From the NCBI RefSeq assembly GCF_018129085.1, contig NZ_JAAGBB010000032.1, forward strand, positions 1 through 64,000: a stretch of 64,000 nt of DNA, in the 5' to 3' direction. This stretch comes from Plastoroseomonas hellenica (lineage in GTDB: Bacteria > Pseudomonadota > Alphaproteobacteria > Acetobacterales > Acetobacteraceae). Below the pieces are notes generated by a model. It did no database searches. It was not told where the DNA came from and worked only from the letters and a program-made list of their open reading frames with translations. Below are positions 8,356 through 17,016 of this stretch, in pieces. Positions within the stretch are counted from its first letter, which is position 1. The number at the start of each line of letters is the position of its first letter. Made by a program: the position numbers and the translations under genes.

Positions 8356-10167
8356 TCAGTACACGCGCGGCTTCGGCGGGAAGACCTGGACCTCGTTCGT
8401 GAGGGTCCGCATCTTCACGTCACGGTAGTCGAGCTTCACCTGGTACTTGTCATCCACCCAGGCGAGCGTGTGCTTCATCCAGTTCACGTCGTCCCGGTCC
8501 GGATAATCCTCCTGGGCATGGGCGCCGCGGCTTTCCTTGCGCGCCTCCGCGCCGACGACCGTGGTCAGCGCATTGCCGATCAGGTTGTCGAGCTCCATCG
8601 CCTCCATCAGGTCGCTGTTCCAGATCAGGCTGCGGTCCTTGACCCGGATGTCGCTGTAGCCCTCGGCGACCTTGGCCATCTTCTCGACGCCCTCCTTCAG
8701 CAGCTCGGAGGTGCGGAAGACCGCGGCATGCGCCTGCATGGTGCGCTGCATGGTGAGCCTGAGGTCGGCGACCGAGGTGCTGCCTTTAGCGTGCCGCACG
8801 CGGTCGAGCCGCTCGAGGGAGCGTTCGCCGGCGCCGGCCGGCAGCGGCGCCTGGGTCGCGCCCGGCTTGATGGTCTCGGCAGCACGCAGCGCCGCGGCGC
8901 GGCCGAAGACCACGAGGTCGAGCAGGGAATTGGTGCCGAGGCGGTTGGCGCCGTGGACCGAGACCGAAGCCGCCTCGCCCACTGCCATCAGGCCGCGCAC
9001 CACGCGGTCCTGGTCGCCATTGCCGGGGTTCAGCACCTCGGTGTGGATGTTCGTGGGGATGCCGCCCATGTTGTAGTGGACGGTCGGCAGCATCGGGATC
9101 GGCTCTTTCGTCACGTCCACGCCGGCGAAGATCTTTGCCGTCTCGGAGATGCCGGGCAGCCGCTCATGCAGCAGTTCGGCGCCGAGATGCTCGAGGTGCA
9201 GGTGGATGTGGTCCTTGTCCGGACCGACGCCGCGGCCTTCGCGGATCTCCATCGACATGGCGCGGGAGACGACGTCGCGCGAGGCGAGATCCTTCGCGGT
9301 CGGCGCGTAGCGCTCCATGAAGCGCTCGCCCTCGGAATTCGTCAGGTAGCCGCCCTCGCCGCGGGCACCTTCGGTCACGAGGCAGCCGGAGCCGTAGATG
9401 CCGGTCGGGTGGAACTGCACGAATTCGTTGTCCTGCAGCGGCAGGCCGGCGCGGAGGATCATGCCGCCGCCATCGCCCGTACAGGTATGCGCCGAGGTGC
9501 AGGAGAAATAGGCGCGGCCATAGCCGCCGGTCGCCATCACCACGGTCTGGGCGCGGAAGCGGTGGATGGTGCCATCTTCCAGGTTCCAGGCCATGACGCC
9601 GCGGCAGGCGCCCTCCTCGTCCATGATGAGGTCGAGGGCGAAGTATTCGACGAAGAATTCGCAATTGTGCTTCAGCGACTGCTGATAGAGCGTGTGCAGG
9701 ATGGCGTGGCCGGTGCGATCGGCGGCGGCGCAGGCGCGCATCGCGGGCGTCTTGCCGTAGTTCTGCATGTGGCCGCCGAAGGGGCGCTGGTAGATGCGGC
9801 CATCCTCGGTGCGGCTGAACGGCACGCCGAAATGCTCGAGCTCGTAGATCGCCGGCACCGCTTCGCGGCACATGTATTCGATGGCGTCCTGGTCGCCGAG
9901 CCAGTCCGACCCCTTCACGGTGTCGTACATGTGCCAGCGCCAGTCATCCTCGCCCATGTTGCCGAGCGCCGCGCCGACGCCGCCCTGGGCCGCGACCGTG
10001 TGGCTGCGGGTCGGGAAGACCTTGGTGATGCAGGCGGTCTTGAGCCCGGCCGCGCCCATGCCGAAGGTGGCGCGGAGCCCGGCGCCGCCGGCCCCCACCA
10101 CGACCACGTCATAGGTGTGGTCCACGATGCGATAGGCGCCTTGGCTCGGTTTGCTGATCGCGTTCAT
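8356..10167 (-). CDS. sdhA: Succinate dehydrogenase flavoprotein subunit
   Basis: SdhA (603 residues) oxidises succinate to fumarate with covalent FAD. The Rossmann motif [13 protein letters not shown] is near 21-33 and the FAD-linking His is H56 in [11 protein letters not shown]. The substrate-site stretches [11 protein letters not shown] and [15 protein letters not shown] are present, and the C-terminal domain has the usual [16 protein letters not shown]-like sequence (here [16 protein letters not shown]). The ATG at 10167 is chosen; the open frame upstream reads Pro/Arg-rich and lacks homology. The gene is central in the sdhCDAB operon, with a 124-base gap after sdhD. Confidence 0.97.
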   Translation of the reverse strand: MNAISKPSQGAYRIVDHTYDVVVVGAGGAGLRATFGMGAAGLKTACITKVFPTRSHTVAAQGGVGAALGNMGEDDWRWHMYDTVKGSDWLGDQDAIEYMCREAVPAIYELEHFGVPFSRTEDGRIYQRPFGGHMQNYGKTPAMRACAAADRTGHAILHTLYQQSLKHNCEFFVEYFALDLIMDEEGACRGVMAWNLEDGTIHRFRAQTVVMATGGYGRAYFSCTSAHTCTGDGGGMILRAGLPLQDNEFVQFHPTGIYGSGCLVTEGARGEGGYLTNSEGERFMERYAPTAKDLASRDVVSRAMSMEIREGRGVGPDKDHIHLHLEHLGAELLHERLPGISETAKIFAGVDVTKEPIPMLPTVHYNMGGIPTNIHTEVLNPGNGDQDRVVRGLMAVGEAASVSVHGANRLGTNSLLDLVVFGRAAALRAAETIKPGATQAPLPAGAGERSLERLDRVRHAKGSTSVADLRLTMQRTMQAHAAVFRTSELLKEGVEKMAKVAEGYSDIRVKDRSLIWNSDLMEAMELDNLIGNALTTVVGAEARKESRGAHAQEDYPDRDDVNWMKHTLAWVDDKYQVKLDYRDVKMRTLTNEVQVFPPKPRVY

Positions 10168-10291
10168 CGCCGCTTCCGTCTTCCTCTTCGGGCCGGGGTG
10201 GGGTGGCCGGGGGGGCCGCCTGCCGTCATGCCCGTCGTGCATTCATCTGGGGTGCGCCGCGCGGCCCGACAGGCCCGTGACGCGCCCCGCG

Positions 10292-10690
10292 TCAGATCGC
10301 GATCCGCAGCACCGCCAGCGACGACACCAGCCAGAGCAGGGCGCAGACGCCCTTCACGACCAGGACCGAACCCATGCGGGCGAATTCCGGCTTCACGTAA
10401 TCCTCGATCACTTCGCGGATGCCGGCGGCGCTGTGGTGGAAGGAAGCCGCCAGGAAGGCCAGCAGCAGCACCGCGTTCAGCGGCCGCGCCACCCAGGCCT
10501 GCGCCTCCCCGAAGCTGGCGCCGGCCATGCAGGCCAGCGAGAAGACCAGCCAGATGGTCAGCGGCAGCAGCGCGATCGAGGTGACGCGCTGCATCCACCA
10601 AGCCTGCGTGCCGGACTTGGCCGAGCCGAGGCCGCGGACGCGGCCGAGGGGGGAACGGAGCGCGGCACGCTCCGCGATCGGGTTCGCCAT
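10292..10690 (-). CDS. sdhD: Succinate dehydrogenase membrane anchor subunit
   Basis: This 132-residue protein has three hydrophobic spans (about 36-55, 67-82 and 104-131) and the histidines HHSAAGIREVIEDYV that form the haem b/quinone region in SdhD. The N terminus has the usual LGRVRGLGSAKSGTQAWWMQR pattern split by a Gly-rich turn, and contacts the quinone site. It starts at the ATG at 10690, 11 bases after sdhC. Together with SdhC it anchors SdhAB in the inner membrane. Confidence 0.93.
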   Translation of the reverse strand: MANPIAERAALRSPLGRVRGLGSAKSGTQAWWMQRVTSIALLPLTIWLVFSLACMAGASFGEAQAWVARPLNAVLLLAFLAASFHHSAAGIREVIEDYVKPEFARMGSVLVVKGVCALLWLVSSLAVLRIAI

Positions 10691-10701
10691 CGTTCCGCCC
10701 C

Positions 10702-11115
10702 TCAGATCCAGGCTACGAAGAGGATCAGCCAGGTGATGCCGGTCAGCACCGCAGTGCCGATCAGGACCATATGGCCGCTGCGATAGGTCGCCGGGATGCT
10801 GAAGCCGTAGCCCGCGTCCCAGGCCAGGTGCCGGATGCCGTTCAGCGTGTGGTACCAGGCCACCGCTGACAGCCCCATCAGCACCACCCAGCCGAGCACC
10901 GAGCCCAGGAACCACTGCACCGCGCCGAAGGGGCCGGGGCCGGCGGCCAGCGCCGCCAGCCACCAGACCAGGAAGAGCAGGCCGATTGCCCAGGCGACGC
11001 CGGTGATGCGGTGGGAGATCGACATCGCGCTGGTGATCTGCAGCATGTCGTAGGCTTGCAGGTGCGGCGACAGCGGCCGTCGCACGGGGGCTCCGTCGGT
11101 GCGGCTGCCGATCAT
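10702..11115 (-). CDS. sdhC: Succinate dehydrogenase cytochrome b556 subunit
   Basis: SdhC has three membrane segments and the signature RPLSPHLQAYDMLQIT followed by SISHRITGVAW, which contains the Ser and Arg of the quinone pocket. The haem-ligand His is in WYHTLNGIRHLAWD. An ATG at 11115 (MIGSRTDG) is preferred over the in-frame ATG at 11148, because GGGAGG sits just upstream and the 137-residue length fits the family. It is the first gene of the sdhCDAB operon, so the operon promoter should lie in 11116-11296. I could not identify a convincing promoter there. Confidence 0.92.
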   Translation of the reverse strand: MIGSRTDGAPVRRPLSPHLQAYDMLQITSAMSISHRITGVAWAIGLLFLVWWLAALAAGPGPFGAVQWFLGSVLGWVVLMGLSAVAWYHTLNGIRHLAWDAGYGFSIPATYRSGHMVLIGTAVLTGITWLILFVAWI

Positions 11116-11296
11116 CCCAGCCTCCCGCCCGTCCTGCATGTTCGACATCGTCTTCAGACTCCGCTCGCCGCCGCCCCACGAGGCGCCGCGATGCGGCGAC
11201 GGGCGGCTTCGTTGCCGTGTTCTATGGTGCGATGCACGGAAGCGTCAATTCGGGCCGGGGCTGGCCCAGGCCCGAAACGACGCCGATCCGCCCCCA

Positions 11297-11869
11297 TCAG
11301 CGCGTCGGCATGTCGAGTTCGGTGATGCTGAGCGTGGCCGGTGCCGGGCCGGACCCGATGATGCCCACCCAGATGTTGTAGTTGCCGCTCTGCGGCCGGG
11401 GGAAGGAGATCGCGGGGTTCAGCCCGTGGGTGTCGTCGTTGCAATGCCAGCGCCCCTGCGGGTCGTTGATCACCAGCACGGTATCGGCATTGGACCGAGC
11501 ATAGATGTTCAGCGGGAAGCTGCCGGCGCGGTAGTTGATGTCGACGTCCGGCGCGCGGCCATTGACCATGCCGATGCAGGCGCCGCCCAGGGCGGCGGCA
11601 TCGAAATTACCGCCGGCCTGGACCTGGATGGTCCGCGGATCGGGTTCGAACCCGGCCTGGAGGTCCAGCGTGGTGTAGGTCGGGGGCGCCGCCCAGTCGG
11701 GTTGATTCCGCGCCTGGGGCTGGGGGCGGGCCTGCGGCGGCGGGGCCGTCCGCTGCGGCGGCGTCTGCGGGGCAGCGCCTTCGCCCTTGGTGCCCTGGGC
11801 AAGCGTCATGCCGGAGGCGAGGGCCAGAACCGCGAGGCCGAAGCCGGCGGTGATCGTCGATGCGCGCAT
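11297..11869 (-). CDS. Secreted protein with a Pro/Gln-rich linker and a PPC-like beta domain
   Basis: The product is 190 residues. A signal peptide (residues 1-25, ending in SGMTLAQ) is followed by a Pro/Gln/Ala-rich linker (about 30-60). A globular domain follows with FEPDPRTIQVQAGG, ACIGMVNGRAPDVDINY, LVINDPQGRWHCNDD and SGNYNIWVGIIG. This pattern of a Gly-Cys hydration-type turn and GNYNIWVG resembles bacterial pre-peptidase C-terminal (PPC) domains, which are accessory, often binding modules. No catalytic domain is visible. Two Cys may form a disulfide. It probably acts in the periplasm or outside the cell. It is a single gene upstream of sdhC on the same strand. Confidence 0.7.
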   Translation of the reverse strand: MRASTITAGFGLAVLALASGMTLAQGTKGEGAAPQTPPQRTAPPPQARPQPQARNQPDWAAPPTYTTLDLQAGFEPDPRTIQVQAGGNFDAAALGGACIGMVNGRAPDVDINYRAGSFPLNIYARSNADTVLVINDPQGRWHCNDDTHGLNPAISFPRPQSGNYNIWVGIIGSGPAPATLSITELDMPTR

Positions 11870-11958
11870 TGTTCCACCTTTAAAACAGATCGCCGTGTAT
11901 GGGTCACGGCGCCTGCCGGGTCAAAGCACGGCAGCGGGAGTCCGAGGAGGAACCGATG

Positions 11959-12363
11959 TCACGTCGAGAGGCAGGCTGCGTTGACCAGGCCGACGGCCAG
12001 GGCGATGGATGCCTTCATCACCGCCGGCGCCATCTCCGCCCGTTCCTCGATCGCGGTGCGCCAGCCGGCGCCGACGATGCGGGTCGCGACGAAGAAGGCG
12101 ATGAGCTGCGCGACCAGCGCCACCGCGCTCCAGACCGCGGCGTCCAGGAGGTTCGCGGAATTGGCGACCGAGGCGGCGACCGGGATCGCAAAGCCGACGA
12201 TCGCGCCGCCGAGGCCGAGGGCGGCCGCCGCATTGCCGCGCCGGATCAGCGCGATCTCCGCATGCGGCGTGATGCGCATGTAGATGAAGACAGCGATGCA
12301 GATCAGCACGAGCCCGGCCACGAAATGCGACAGGAAGCCCGGCAGGGTGGCGAGGCTGGTCAT
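11959..12363 (-). CDS. DUF350 inner-membrane protein (YjfL-like)
   Basis: The 134-residue product is almost entirely hydrophobic with four predicted spans. The end of the first is followed by ITPHAEIALIRRGNAAAALGLGGAIVGFAIPVA, split as in DUF350/YjfL proteins (conserved E-x-L-I-R-x-G-N and G-A-x-x-G-F). The ATG at 12363 is preferred because GGGGAG lies eight bases upstream; a GTG at 12372 overlapping the upstream stop is the alternative. It is the third gene of a set with an ATP-grasp enzyme and a DUF1190 lipoprotein. E. coli yjfL, yjfM and yjfC encode the same three families together. Function is unknown. Confidence 0.8.
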   Translation of the reverse strand: MTSLATLPGFLSHFVAGLVLICIAVFIYMRITPHAEIALIRRGNAAAALGLGGAIVGFAIPVAASVANSANLLDAAVWSAVALVAQLIAFFVATRIVGAGWRTAIEERAEMAPAVMKASIALAVGLVNAACLST

Positions 12364-12368
12364 GGACG

Positions 12369-13487
12369 TCACTCCCCGGCGAAAAGATGCGGCACGAAGC
12401 GGCTGGTGTCGCGGGTGATCGGCGTCGCGTCCTCGCGCATGCCGATCCCCCGCGCTTCGCCGGCGATGATCCAGGAACCGACCACCGGGTAGCGTCCGCC
12501 GAAGACCGGCAGTTCCGCATAGGCCTGATAGAGCATGGGCTGCCCGGCATAGGGCCCGTCGGTGACGATCCCTGGCGCCGTGATGTTCGCCCCTTCCCTG
12601 CCCCAGAGCGGCTTGGCGATCTCGGGGCCGCCGGTCTTCCCGGGTTCCAGATGCGCGGGCAGCAGGTTCGGATGCTCCGGAAACAGGTGCCAGAGCAGCG
12701 AAAGGAAAGCCTTGGAGGCCGGGATCAGCCGCCAGGCAGGCTCGATCCAGCGGGTCGCGGCACGCGGGATATTGGCGCCGAAGCTCTCAGCCAGCAGCCA
12801 GTCCCAGGGGTAGAGCTTGAAGATCGCGGCGATCTCGGCGCCCTGCAGGTCGAGGAAGCGGCGCCCGTCCCAGCCGATCTCATCCATATGGAGGAAAGGC
12901 GCTTCGATGCCGGCCTGGATCGCGGTGTCGCGCAGGTAGTCGACCGTGCCGCGATCCTCCTCCGAGTCGCGGGCGCAGGCGAAATGCACCCGGCCGGGCA
13001 GGCCGAGATTGCTCCAGGCCTGGATCAGTGCCTCATGGATGGAGTTGAACTGGTCCATGCCCTGGGCGGGTCCATCGCCGCTTTCGAGCCATTCCCACTG
13101 GATCACCCCGGCCTCGAACAGGGCGGTCGGGGTGTCGGCGTTGTATTCCAGGAGCTTGGGCGGGCCGGCGCCGTCATAGCGCAGGTCCAGCCGGCCATAG
13201 AGGCTCGGCTCCTGCGCTTCCCAGGACTTGCGCAGGATCGCCCAGGCGCCGTCGGGGATGCCGAGCGGGCCGTTCAATCCCTGCCGCACTGCGTAGTCCA
13301 CCGCCTGCCGGGTCATCGCCTCGATCGCGGTGGTCGCGGTCTCGATCTCCTCTATCTCGGCAGCGGTGAAGCGGTAATGCGCGGCCTCGTCCCAATAGGG
13401 TTCGCCGGCGATGTCGGCGAAGGCGAAGCCCATGCGGCGGGCTCGCTCCAGCCGGTCGGGCCGGGGATCATGGGCGATCCTCTGCAC
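12369..13487 (-). CDS. ATP-grasp ligase of the glutathionylspermidine synthase family (YjfC/YgiC-like)
   Basis: This 372-residue protein matches the synthetase half of glutathionylspermidine synthase. N-terminal RLERARRMGFAFADIAG and YWDEAAHYRFTAAEIEEIE are family features. The ATP-grasp core has LLEYNADTPTALFEAG, KLYPWDWLLAESFG, EPAWRLIPASKAFLSLLW and KPLWGREGANIT. The amidase half of the bifunctional E. coli enzyme is absent. The true substrate of stand-alone YjfC/YgiC proteins is not established; they probably make an amide bond to a peptide or polyamine using ATP. The GTG at 13487 is chosen because family members begin at this point (QRIAHDPRPD). It sits five bases after the DUF1190 gene. 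Confidence 0.85.
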   Translation of the reverse strand: MQRIAHDPRPDRLERARRMGFAFADIAGEPYWDEAAHYRFTAAEIEEIETATTAIEAMTRQAVDYAVRQGLNGPLGIPDGAWAILRKSWEAQEPSLYGRLDLRYDGAGPPKLLEYNADTPTALFEAGVIQWEWLESGDGPAQGMDQFNSIHEALIQAWSNLGLPGRVHFACARDSEEDRGTVDYLRDTAIQAGIEAPFLHMDEIGWDGRRFLDLQGAEIAAIFKLYPWDWLLAESFGANIPRAATRWIEPAWRLIPASKAFLSLLWHLFPEHPNLLPAHLEPGKTGGPEIAKPLWGREGANITAPGIVTDGPYAGQPMLYQAYAELPVFGGRYPVVGSWIIAGEARGIGMREDATPITRDTSRFVPHLFAGE

Positions 13488-13492
13488 GCCGC

Positions 13493-13816
13493 TCAGCCGC
13501 CGCTCGAGGCACGCGCGCCGGTCGAGCCGAAGCCGCCGCGCGCCACCGTGCTGGTCCCGGACCGTCCGGCGAAGGCCGACCGGTTGTCGCCGGCATAGGT
13601 CTGGCCGTACCCGCCGCTGCGGCCATAGTACCAGGAGCCGAAAGAGCCGACGCGCGAGCTCGCCTGCGACCGGGCGCAGAGCTGGGCGGCATCGGGCCGG
13701 TTCTGCTCCCGCGCCAGGCGGCATTCGCGGTCCCGCGCACTCTCGCCGCAGCCGGCGAGGCCGAGCATGACACCACCGCCGAGCAGCACCAGCCGGATGG
13801 ATCGGCTTCGTTTCAT
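13493..13816 (-). CDS. Short DUF1190 (YgiB/YjfM-like) lipoprotein
   Basis: The 107-residue product has a lipoprotein signal ending in LGLAGC (Cys23). The start MKRSRSIRLV closely resembles YgiB of E. coli, and the C-terminal TSTVARGGFGSTG matches the conserved RGGFG end of DUF1190 proteins. In between are a Cys-containing ECRLAREQNRPDAAQLC segment and a Gly/Tyr-rich region. It is about half the usual length of YgiB. It is first in the three-gene set with the ATP-grasp ligase and DUF350 protein, suggesting the lipoprotein tail could be the substrate or partner of the ligase (inference). Confidence 0.75.
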   Translation of the reverse strand: MKRSRSIRLVLLGGGVMLGLAGCGESARDRECRLAREQNRPDAAQLCARSQASSRVGSFGSWYYGRSGGYGQTYAGDNRSAFAGRSGTSTVARGGFGSTGARASSGG

Positions 13817-13885
13817 GACGCCATGATAACGGACACTGCATTGACGGGGAAGTGTCTCGGGATCAGCCTCGCGAAGAGGAGAAGG

Positions 13886-15139
13886 ATGCTCATGACCTCC
13901 GCGACGACGACCGAGAGCCCGCCGGAGGAGCCTGGAGCGGCCCGGCGCGACGCCAGGGTGCTCGGGCTGATCGGCACCGGGCATTTCCTCTCCCATTTCT
14001 ACATGCTCTGCCTGGCGCCGCTGTTCCCGGCCTGGCGCGCGGAATTCGACGTCAGCTACGCGACGCTCGGCCTTTCGATCGCGCTGATGAGCGGCACCAC
14101 CGCGCTGCTGCAGACCCCGGTCGGCTTTGCCGTGGACAAGCGCGGTGCCCGGCGCTTCCTGGTCGGCGGCACCCTGCTGATGGCGCTCTCGGTCGCGGCC
14201 ATGGCCTTCGCGCCCAGCTTCTGGATGATCCTGCTGCTGGCGATCCTCTCGGGCGTCGGCAATAGCGTCATCCATCCGGCCGACTACGCGATCCTGACCG
14301 GCAGCGTGCGCAAATCCTTCATGGGCCGCGCCTTCGCCATCCACACCTTCACCGGCAACCTCGGCTTCATGATGGCGCCGATCATCATCGGCCTGCTGAC
14401 CGCGGTGACCGGGTGGCGGCAGAGCCTGATGATCGTCGGCCTGCTCGGCCTGCCCGTGGTCGCCGGCATCTTATGGCAGAGCCGGGTGCTGCAGGAACAG
14501 GCCAAGCCGCGCAAGGCGGCGGGCGGGCCCGGCGGGCGGGAGCTGCTGCTCTCCCGCAACATCCTGCTGTTCTTCGCCTTCTTCCTGCTCTCCGCCATGG
14601 CGGGCTCCGGCATCCAGGCTTGGCTCATCACCGTGATGGGCTATCTCTGGGGCACGCCGGTCGAATTCGGGGCGATGGTGCTGACCGGCTACATGATCGG
14701 CGCGACCAGCGGCACCCTTGTCGGCGGCTGGATCGCCGACACCACCAAGCGCAACCTGATGGGCATCGTGATCGGCCTGACCTTGGTGGCGATGGCGATG
14801 CTGCTGGTGCTCGGCTTCGTGCCGCTGCCGCAGGTGCTGCTGCCGGTGGTGGCGCTGGCGGGTGGCCTGGCACTCGGCACCTCCCGCACGCCGCGCGACG
14901 TCATGCTGAAGGATGCCTGCCCACCCGGGGAGATCGGCAAGGTCTTCGGCTTCGTCTCCGCCGGGCTGCCGCTCGGCAGCGCGGTGATGCCGGTGCCGCT
15001 CGGACTGCTGATCGATGCCGGCTATCCGGCGCTGGTGCTGCCGGTGGTCGCCGGCATCCTCGGCCTGTCGCTGCTCTGCGCCGGCAGTGCACAGGAAAAG
15101 GCGCGGGCCCGACAGCTCGGGACGCAGCCGGCGGAATAG
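13886..15139 (+). CDS. Major facilitator superfamily transporter
   Basis: A 12-span MFS permease of about 417 residues. The loop 2-3 signature appears as PVGFAVDKRGARRFLVGG and the repeat in the second half as GWIADTTKRNLMG. The first span region LGLIGTGHFLSHFYMLCLAPLFP resembles fosmidomycin-resistance-type and related drug or metabolite exporters when split at the His. The substrate cannot be assigned. The start is either ATG 13886 or ATG 13892; AGGAG lies four or ten bases upstream. The gene is divergent from the DUF1190 lipoprotein gene and is followed one base later by the TRIC-type channel gene, so the two are likely co-transcribed. Confidence 0.87.
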   Translation: MLMTSATTTESPPEEPGAARRDARVLGLIGTGHFLSHFYMLCLAPLFPAWRAEFDVSYATLGLSIALMSGTTALLQTPVGFAVDKRGARRFLVGGTLLMALSVAAMAFAPSFWMILLLAILSGVGNSVIHPADYAILTGSVRKSFMGRAFAIHTFTGNLGFMMAPIIIGLLTAVTGWRQSLMIVGLLGLPVVAGILWQSRVLQEQAKPRKAAGGPGGRELLLSRNILLFFAFFLLSAMAGSGIQAWLITVMGYLWGTPVEFGAMVLTGYMIGATSGTLVGGWIADTTKRNLMGIVIGLTLVAMAMLLVLGFVPLPQVLLPVVALAGGLALGTSRTPRDVMLKDACPPGEIGKVFGFVSAGLPLGSAVMPVPLGLLIDAGYPALVLPVVAGILGLSLLCAGSAQEKARARQLGTQPAE

Positions 15140-15140
15140 C

Positions 15141-15794
15141 GTGTCGCCTTTCGACGATGCGCTGGCGGCGCTGTCCTTCCTGGGCTGCGCGGTCTTTGCC
15201 GCGGCCGGCGCGCTGACCGCATCGCGCAAGCAGCTCGATCCCGTGGGCTTCATCCTGATCGCGGCCGTCACCGCCTTCGGCGGCGGCACCACGCGCGACC
15301 TGCTGCTCGGCGCGCCGGTCTTCTGGCTGCAGGAACCGGGCCTGCTGGCGCTGACCGCCGGCGTCGCGGTGCTGGTCTTCTTCGCGGCACATCTCGCGGA
15401 GCGGCGCTTCCTCTGGCTGCTCTGGGCGGACGCGATCGGCCTGGCGATCTTCGCCGTGCTCGGCGCCGAGGCGGCGCTGCGGGAGGGGGCGAGCCCCGGC
15501 ATCGCGGTGCTGATGGGCATCATCACCGCGACCTTCGGCGGCATCATCCGCGACGTGATCTGCGACGAGCTGCCGCTGATCCTGCGGCGCGAGATCTACG
15601 CGACGGCGGCGGCGATCGGCGCCGGGCTCTATGTCGGGCTGGAGTCGGTGGGCCTCGACCGGACCATCGCGATCAGCGCCGGCATGCTGCTGGCGCTGCT
15701 GATCCGCGCGGCGGCAATCCTGCGGGCATGGTCACTGCCCGCTTATCGGGCGCGGGCAGGACGCGACTATCCCGACCGCGGCCCGCCACCCTAA
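15141..15794 (+). CDS. TRIC-family cation channel protein (UPF0126/YadS type), GTG start
   Basis: The 217-residue membrane protein has two homologous three-span repeats plus a final span. The repeat motifs FGGGTTRDLLLG and FGGIIRDVICDELP are the GG-x-x-RD signatures of prokaryotic TRIC (trimeric intracellular cation) channels, which conduct K+/Na+. The GTG start at 15141 begins one base after the MFS stop codon. The C terminus is Arg/Pro-rich and soluble. It converges on asd, with six bases between stop codons. The physiological role of bacterial members is not settled. Confidence 0.88.
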   Translation: MSPFDDALAALSFLGCAVFAAAGALTASRKQLDPVGFILIAAVTAFGGGTTRDLLLGAPVFWLQEPGLLALTAGVAVLVFFAAHLAERRFLWLLWADAIGLAIFAVLGAEAALREGASPGIAVLMGIITATFGGIIRDVICDELPLILRREIYATAAAIGAGLYVGLESVGLDRTIAISAGMLLALLIRAAAILRAWSLPAYRARAGRDYPDRGPPP

Positions 15795-15800
15795 GCGTCG

Positions 15801-16829
15801 TCAGGCCGGCCGCTTCAAAAGCCCCTCGCGGTCCAGCGCCTCGGCGATCTGCACCGCGTTCAGCGCCGCGCCCTTGCGCAGATTGTCGGCGACGCACCAG
15901 AAGGCGAGGCCATGCGGCACCGTCCGATCGCGCCGCAGCCGCGAGACATAGACGGAATCCTCCCCCGCCGATTCCGCCGGCGTCGTGTAACCGCCATCCT
16001 CCCGCGTATCGAGCAGCGTCACCCCCGGCATCGCCCGCCAGGCGGCGCGCGCCTCCGCCTCGGTGATCGGCCCCTCGAATTCCACATGCACCGCCTCGGC
16101 ATGGCCGATGAAGACCGGCACGCGCACGCAGGTCGCGATCACCTGGATGTCGGGGTCGAGGATCTTCCGGGTCTCGACCGCCATCTTCCACTCCTCCTTC
16201 GTGGCCCCGTCATCCATGAAGACGTCGATCTGCGGGATGCAGTTGAAGGCGATCTGCTTCGGGAACTGCTCGGGCGGCGGCATCTCGTTCACGAACATGG
16301 CGCGGGTCTGCGACCAGAGCTCGTCCATCGCCTCCTTGCCCGCGCCGGAGACCGACTGGTAGGTCGAGACCACCACCCGCTTCACCCGCGCGATGTCGTG
16401 CAGCGGCTTCAGCGCGAGCACCATCTGGATGGTGCTGCAATTCGGGTTGGAGATGATGTTGCGACGGGCGAAGGCCCGCAGAGCCTGCGGATTCACCTCC
16501 GGCACCACCAGGGGCACGCCGGGCTCCATGCGGAACTGGCTGGTGTTGTCGATGACCACGCAGCCCGCCGCCGCCGCACGCGGCGCATGCACGGCCGAGA
16601 CCGCGGCCCCCGGCGAGAACAGCGCGATATCGGTGCCCTTGAAGTCGAAGGCGTCGAGCGCCTTGACCGTCAGCACGGTATCCTCGCCAAAGGAGATCTG
16701 CTGCCCGACCGAGCGCCCGGAGGCCAGCGCGATGATCTCCCGCACCGGGAATTCGCGCTCCGCCAATGTCTTGATGATCTCCCGCCCCACCGCGCCGGTG
16801 GCGCCGACGACCGCGACCCGATAGCCCAT
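15801..16829 (-). CDS. asd: Aspartate-semialdehyde dehydrogenase
   Basis: Asd (342 residues) reduces aspartyl phosphate to the semialdehyde with NADPH, feeding Lys, diaminopimelate, Thr and Met synthesis. The N-terminal GATGAVGREIIKTLAEREFP binds NADP, the catalytic Cys is in ISNPNCSTIQMV, and TYQSVSGAGKEAMDEL and VRVPVFIGHAEAVHVEFE provide the active-site residues including His. The ATG at 16829 has GGAGGG eight bases upstream. It is a single gene converging on the TRIC channel gene. The 16830-16992 upstream region shows nothing I can name. Confidence 0.96.
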   Translation of the reverse strand: MGYRVAVVGATGAVGREIIKTLAEREFPVREIIALASGRSVGQQISFGEDTVLTVKALDAFDFKGTDIALFSPGAAVSAVHAPRAAAAGCVVIDNTSQFRMEPGVPLVVPEVNPQALRAFARRNIISNPNCSTIQMVLALKPLHDIARVKRVVVSTYQSVSGAGKEAMDELWSQTRAMFVNEMPPPEQFPKQIAFNCIPQIDVFMDDGATKEEWKMAVETRKILDPDIQVIATCVRVPVFIGHAEAVHVEFEGPITEAEARAAWRAMPGVTLLDTREDGGYTTPAESAGEDSVYVSRLRRDRTVPHGLAFWCVADNLRKGAALNAVQIAEALDREGLLKRPA

Positions 16830-16992
16830 GGCCAAACCCTCCGATGGCGGACGAGGCGCCCTTAGAGCAGATCCCGGTCGTGGAATCACCTCACCGGTGC
16901 GGATAGCCGCCAAGCCAAGGGCTGAAGCGATTGCACCGTACGGGCGCGGAAGCTGCTCCCGGCCCGCCGGTCTGGTAGATGCCGGTTACTCC

Positions 16993-17016
16993 GGCGCGCC
17001 AGTCGCCCGGCGCGCC
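16993..17016 (-). terminator. Hairpin directly after the glycine-zipper gene
   Basis: Two GGCGCGCC octamers, each its own reverse complement, are separated by eight bases and can pair into an 8-bp GC stem that begins right after the stop codon at 17017. There is no T-run, so a Rho-independent terminator is possible but not certain. Confidence 0.35.

Noticed and set aside
7360-10584. A 1074-codon open frame on the plus strand opposite sdhB, sdhA and sdhD
   Set aside because: It is the mirror of well-conserved sdh genes in a high-GC genome, where antisense frames stay open by chance. Its product is rich in Arg, Ala, Val, His and Asp with no domain.
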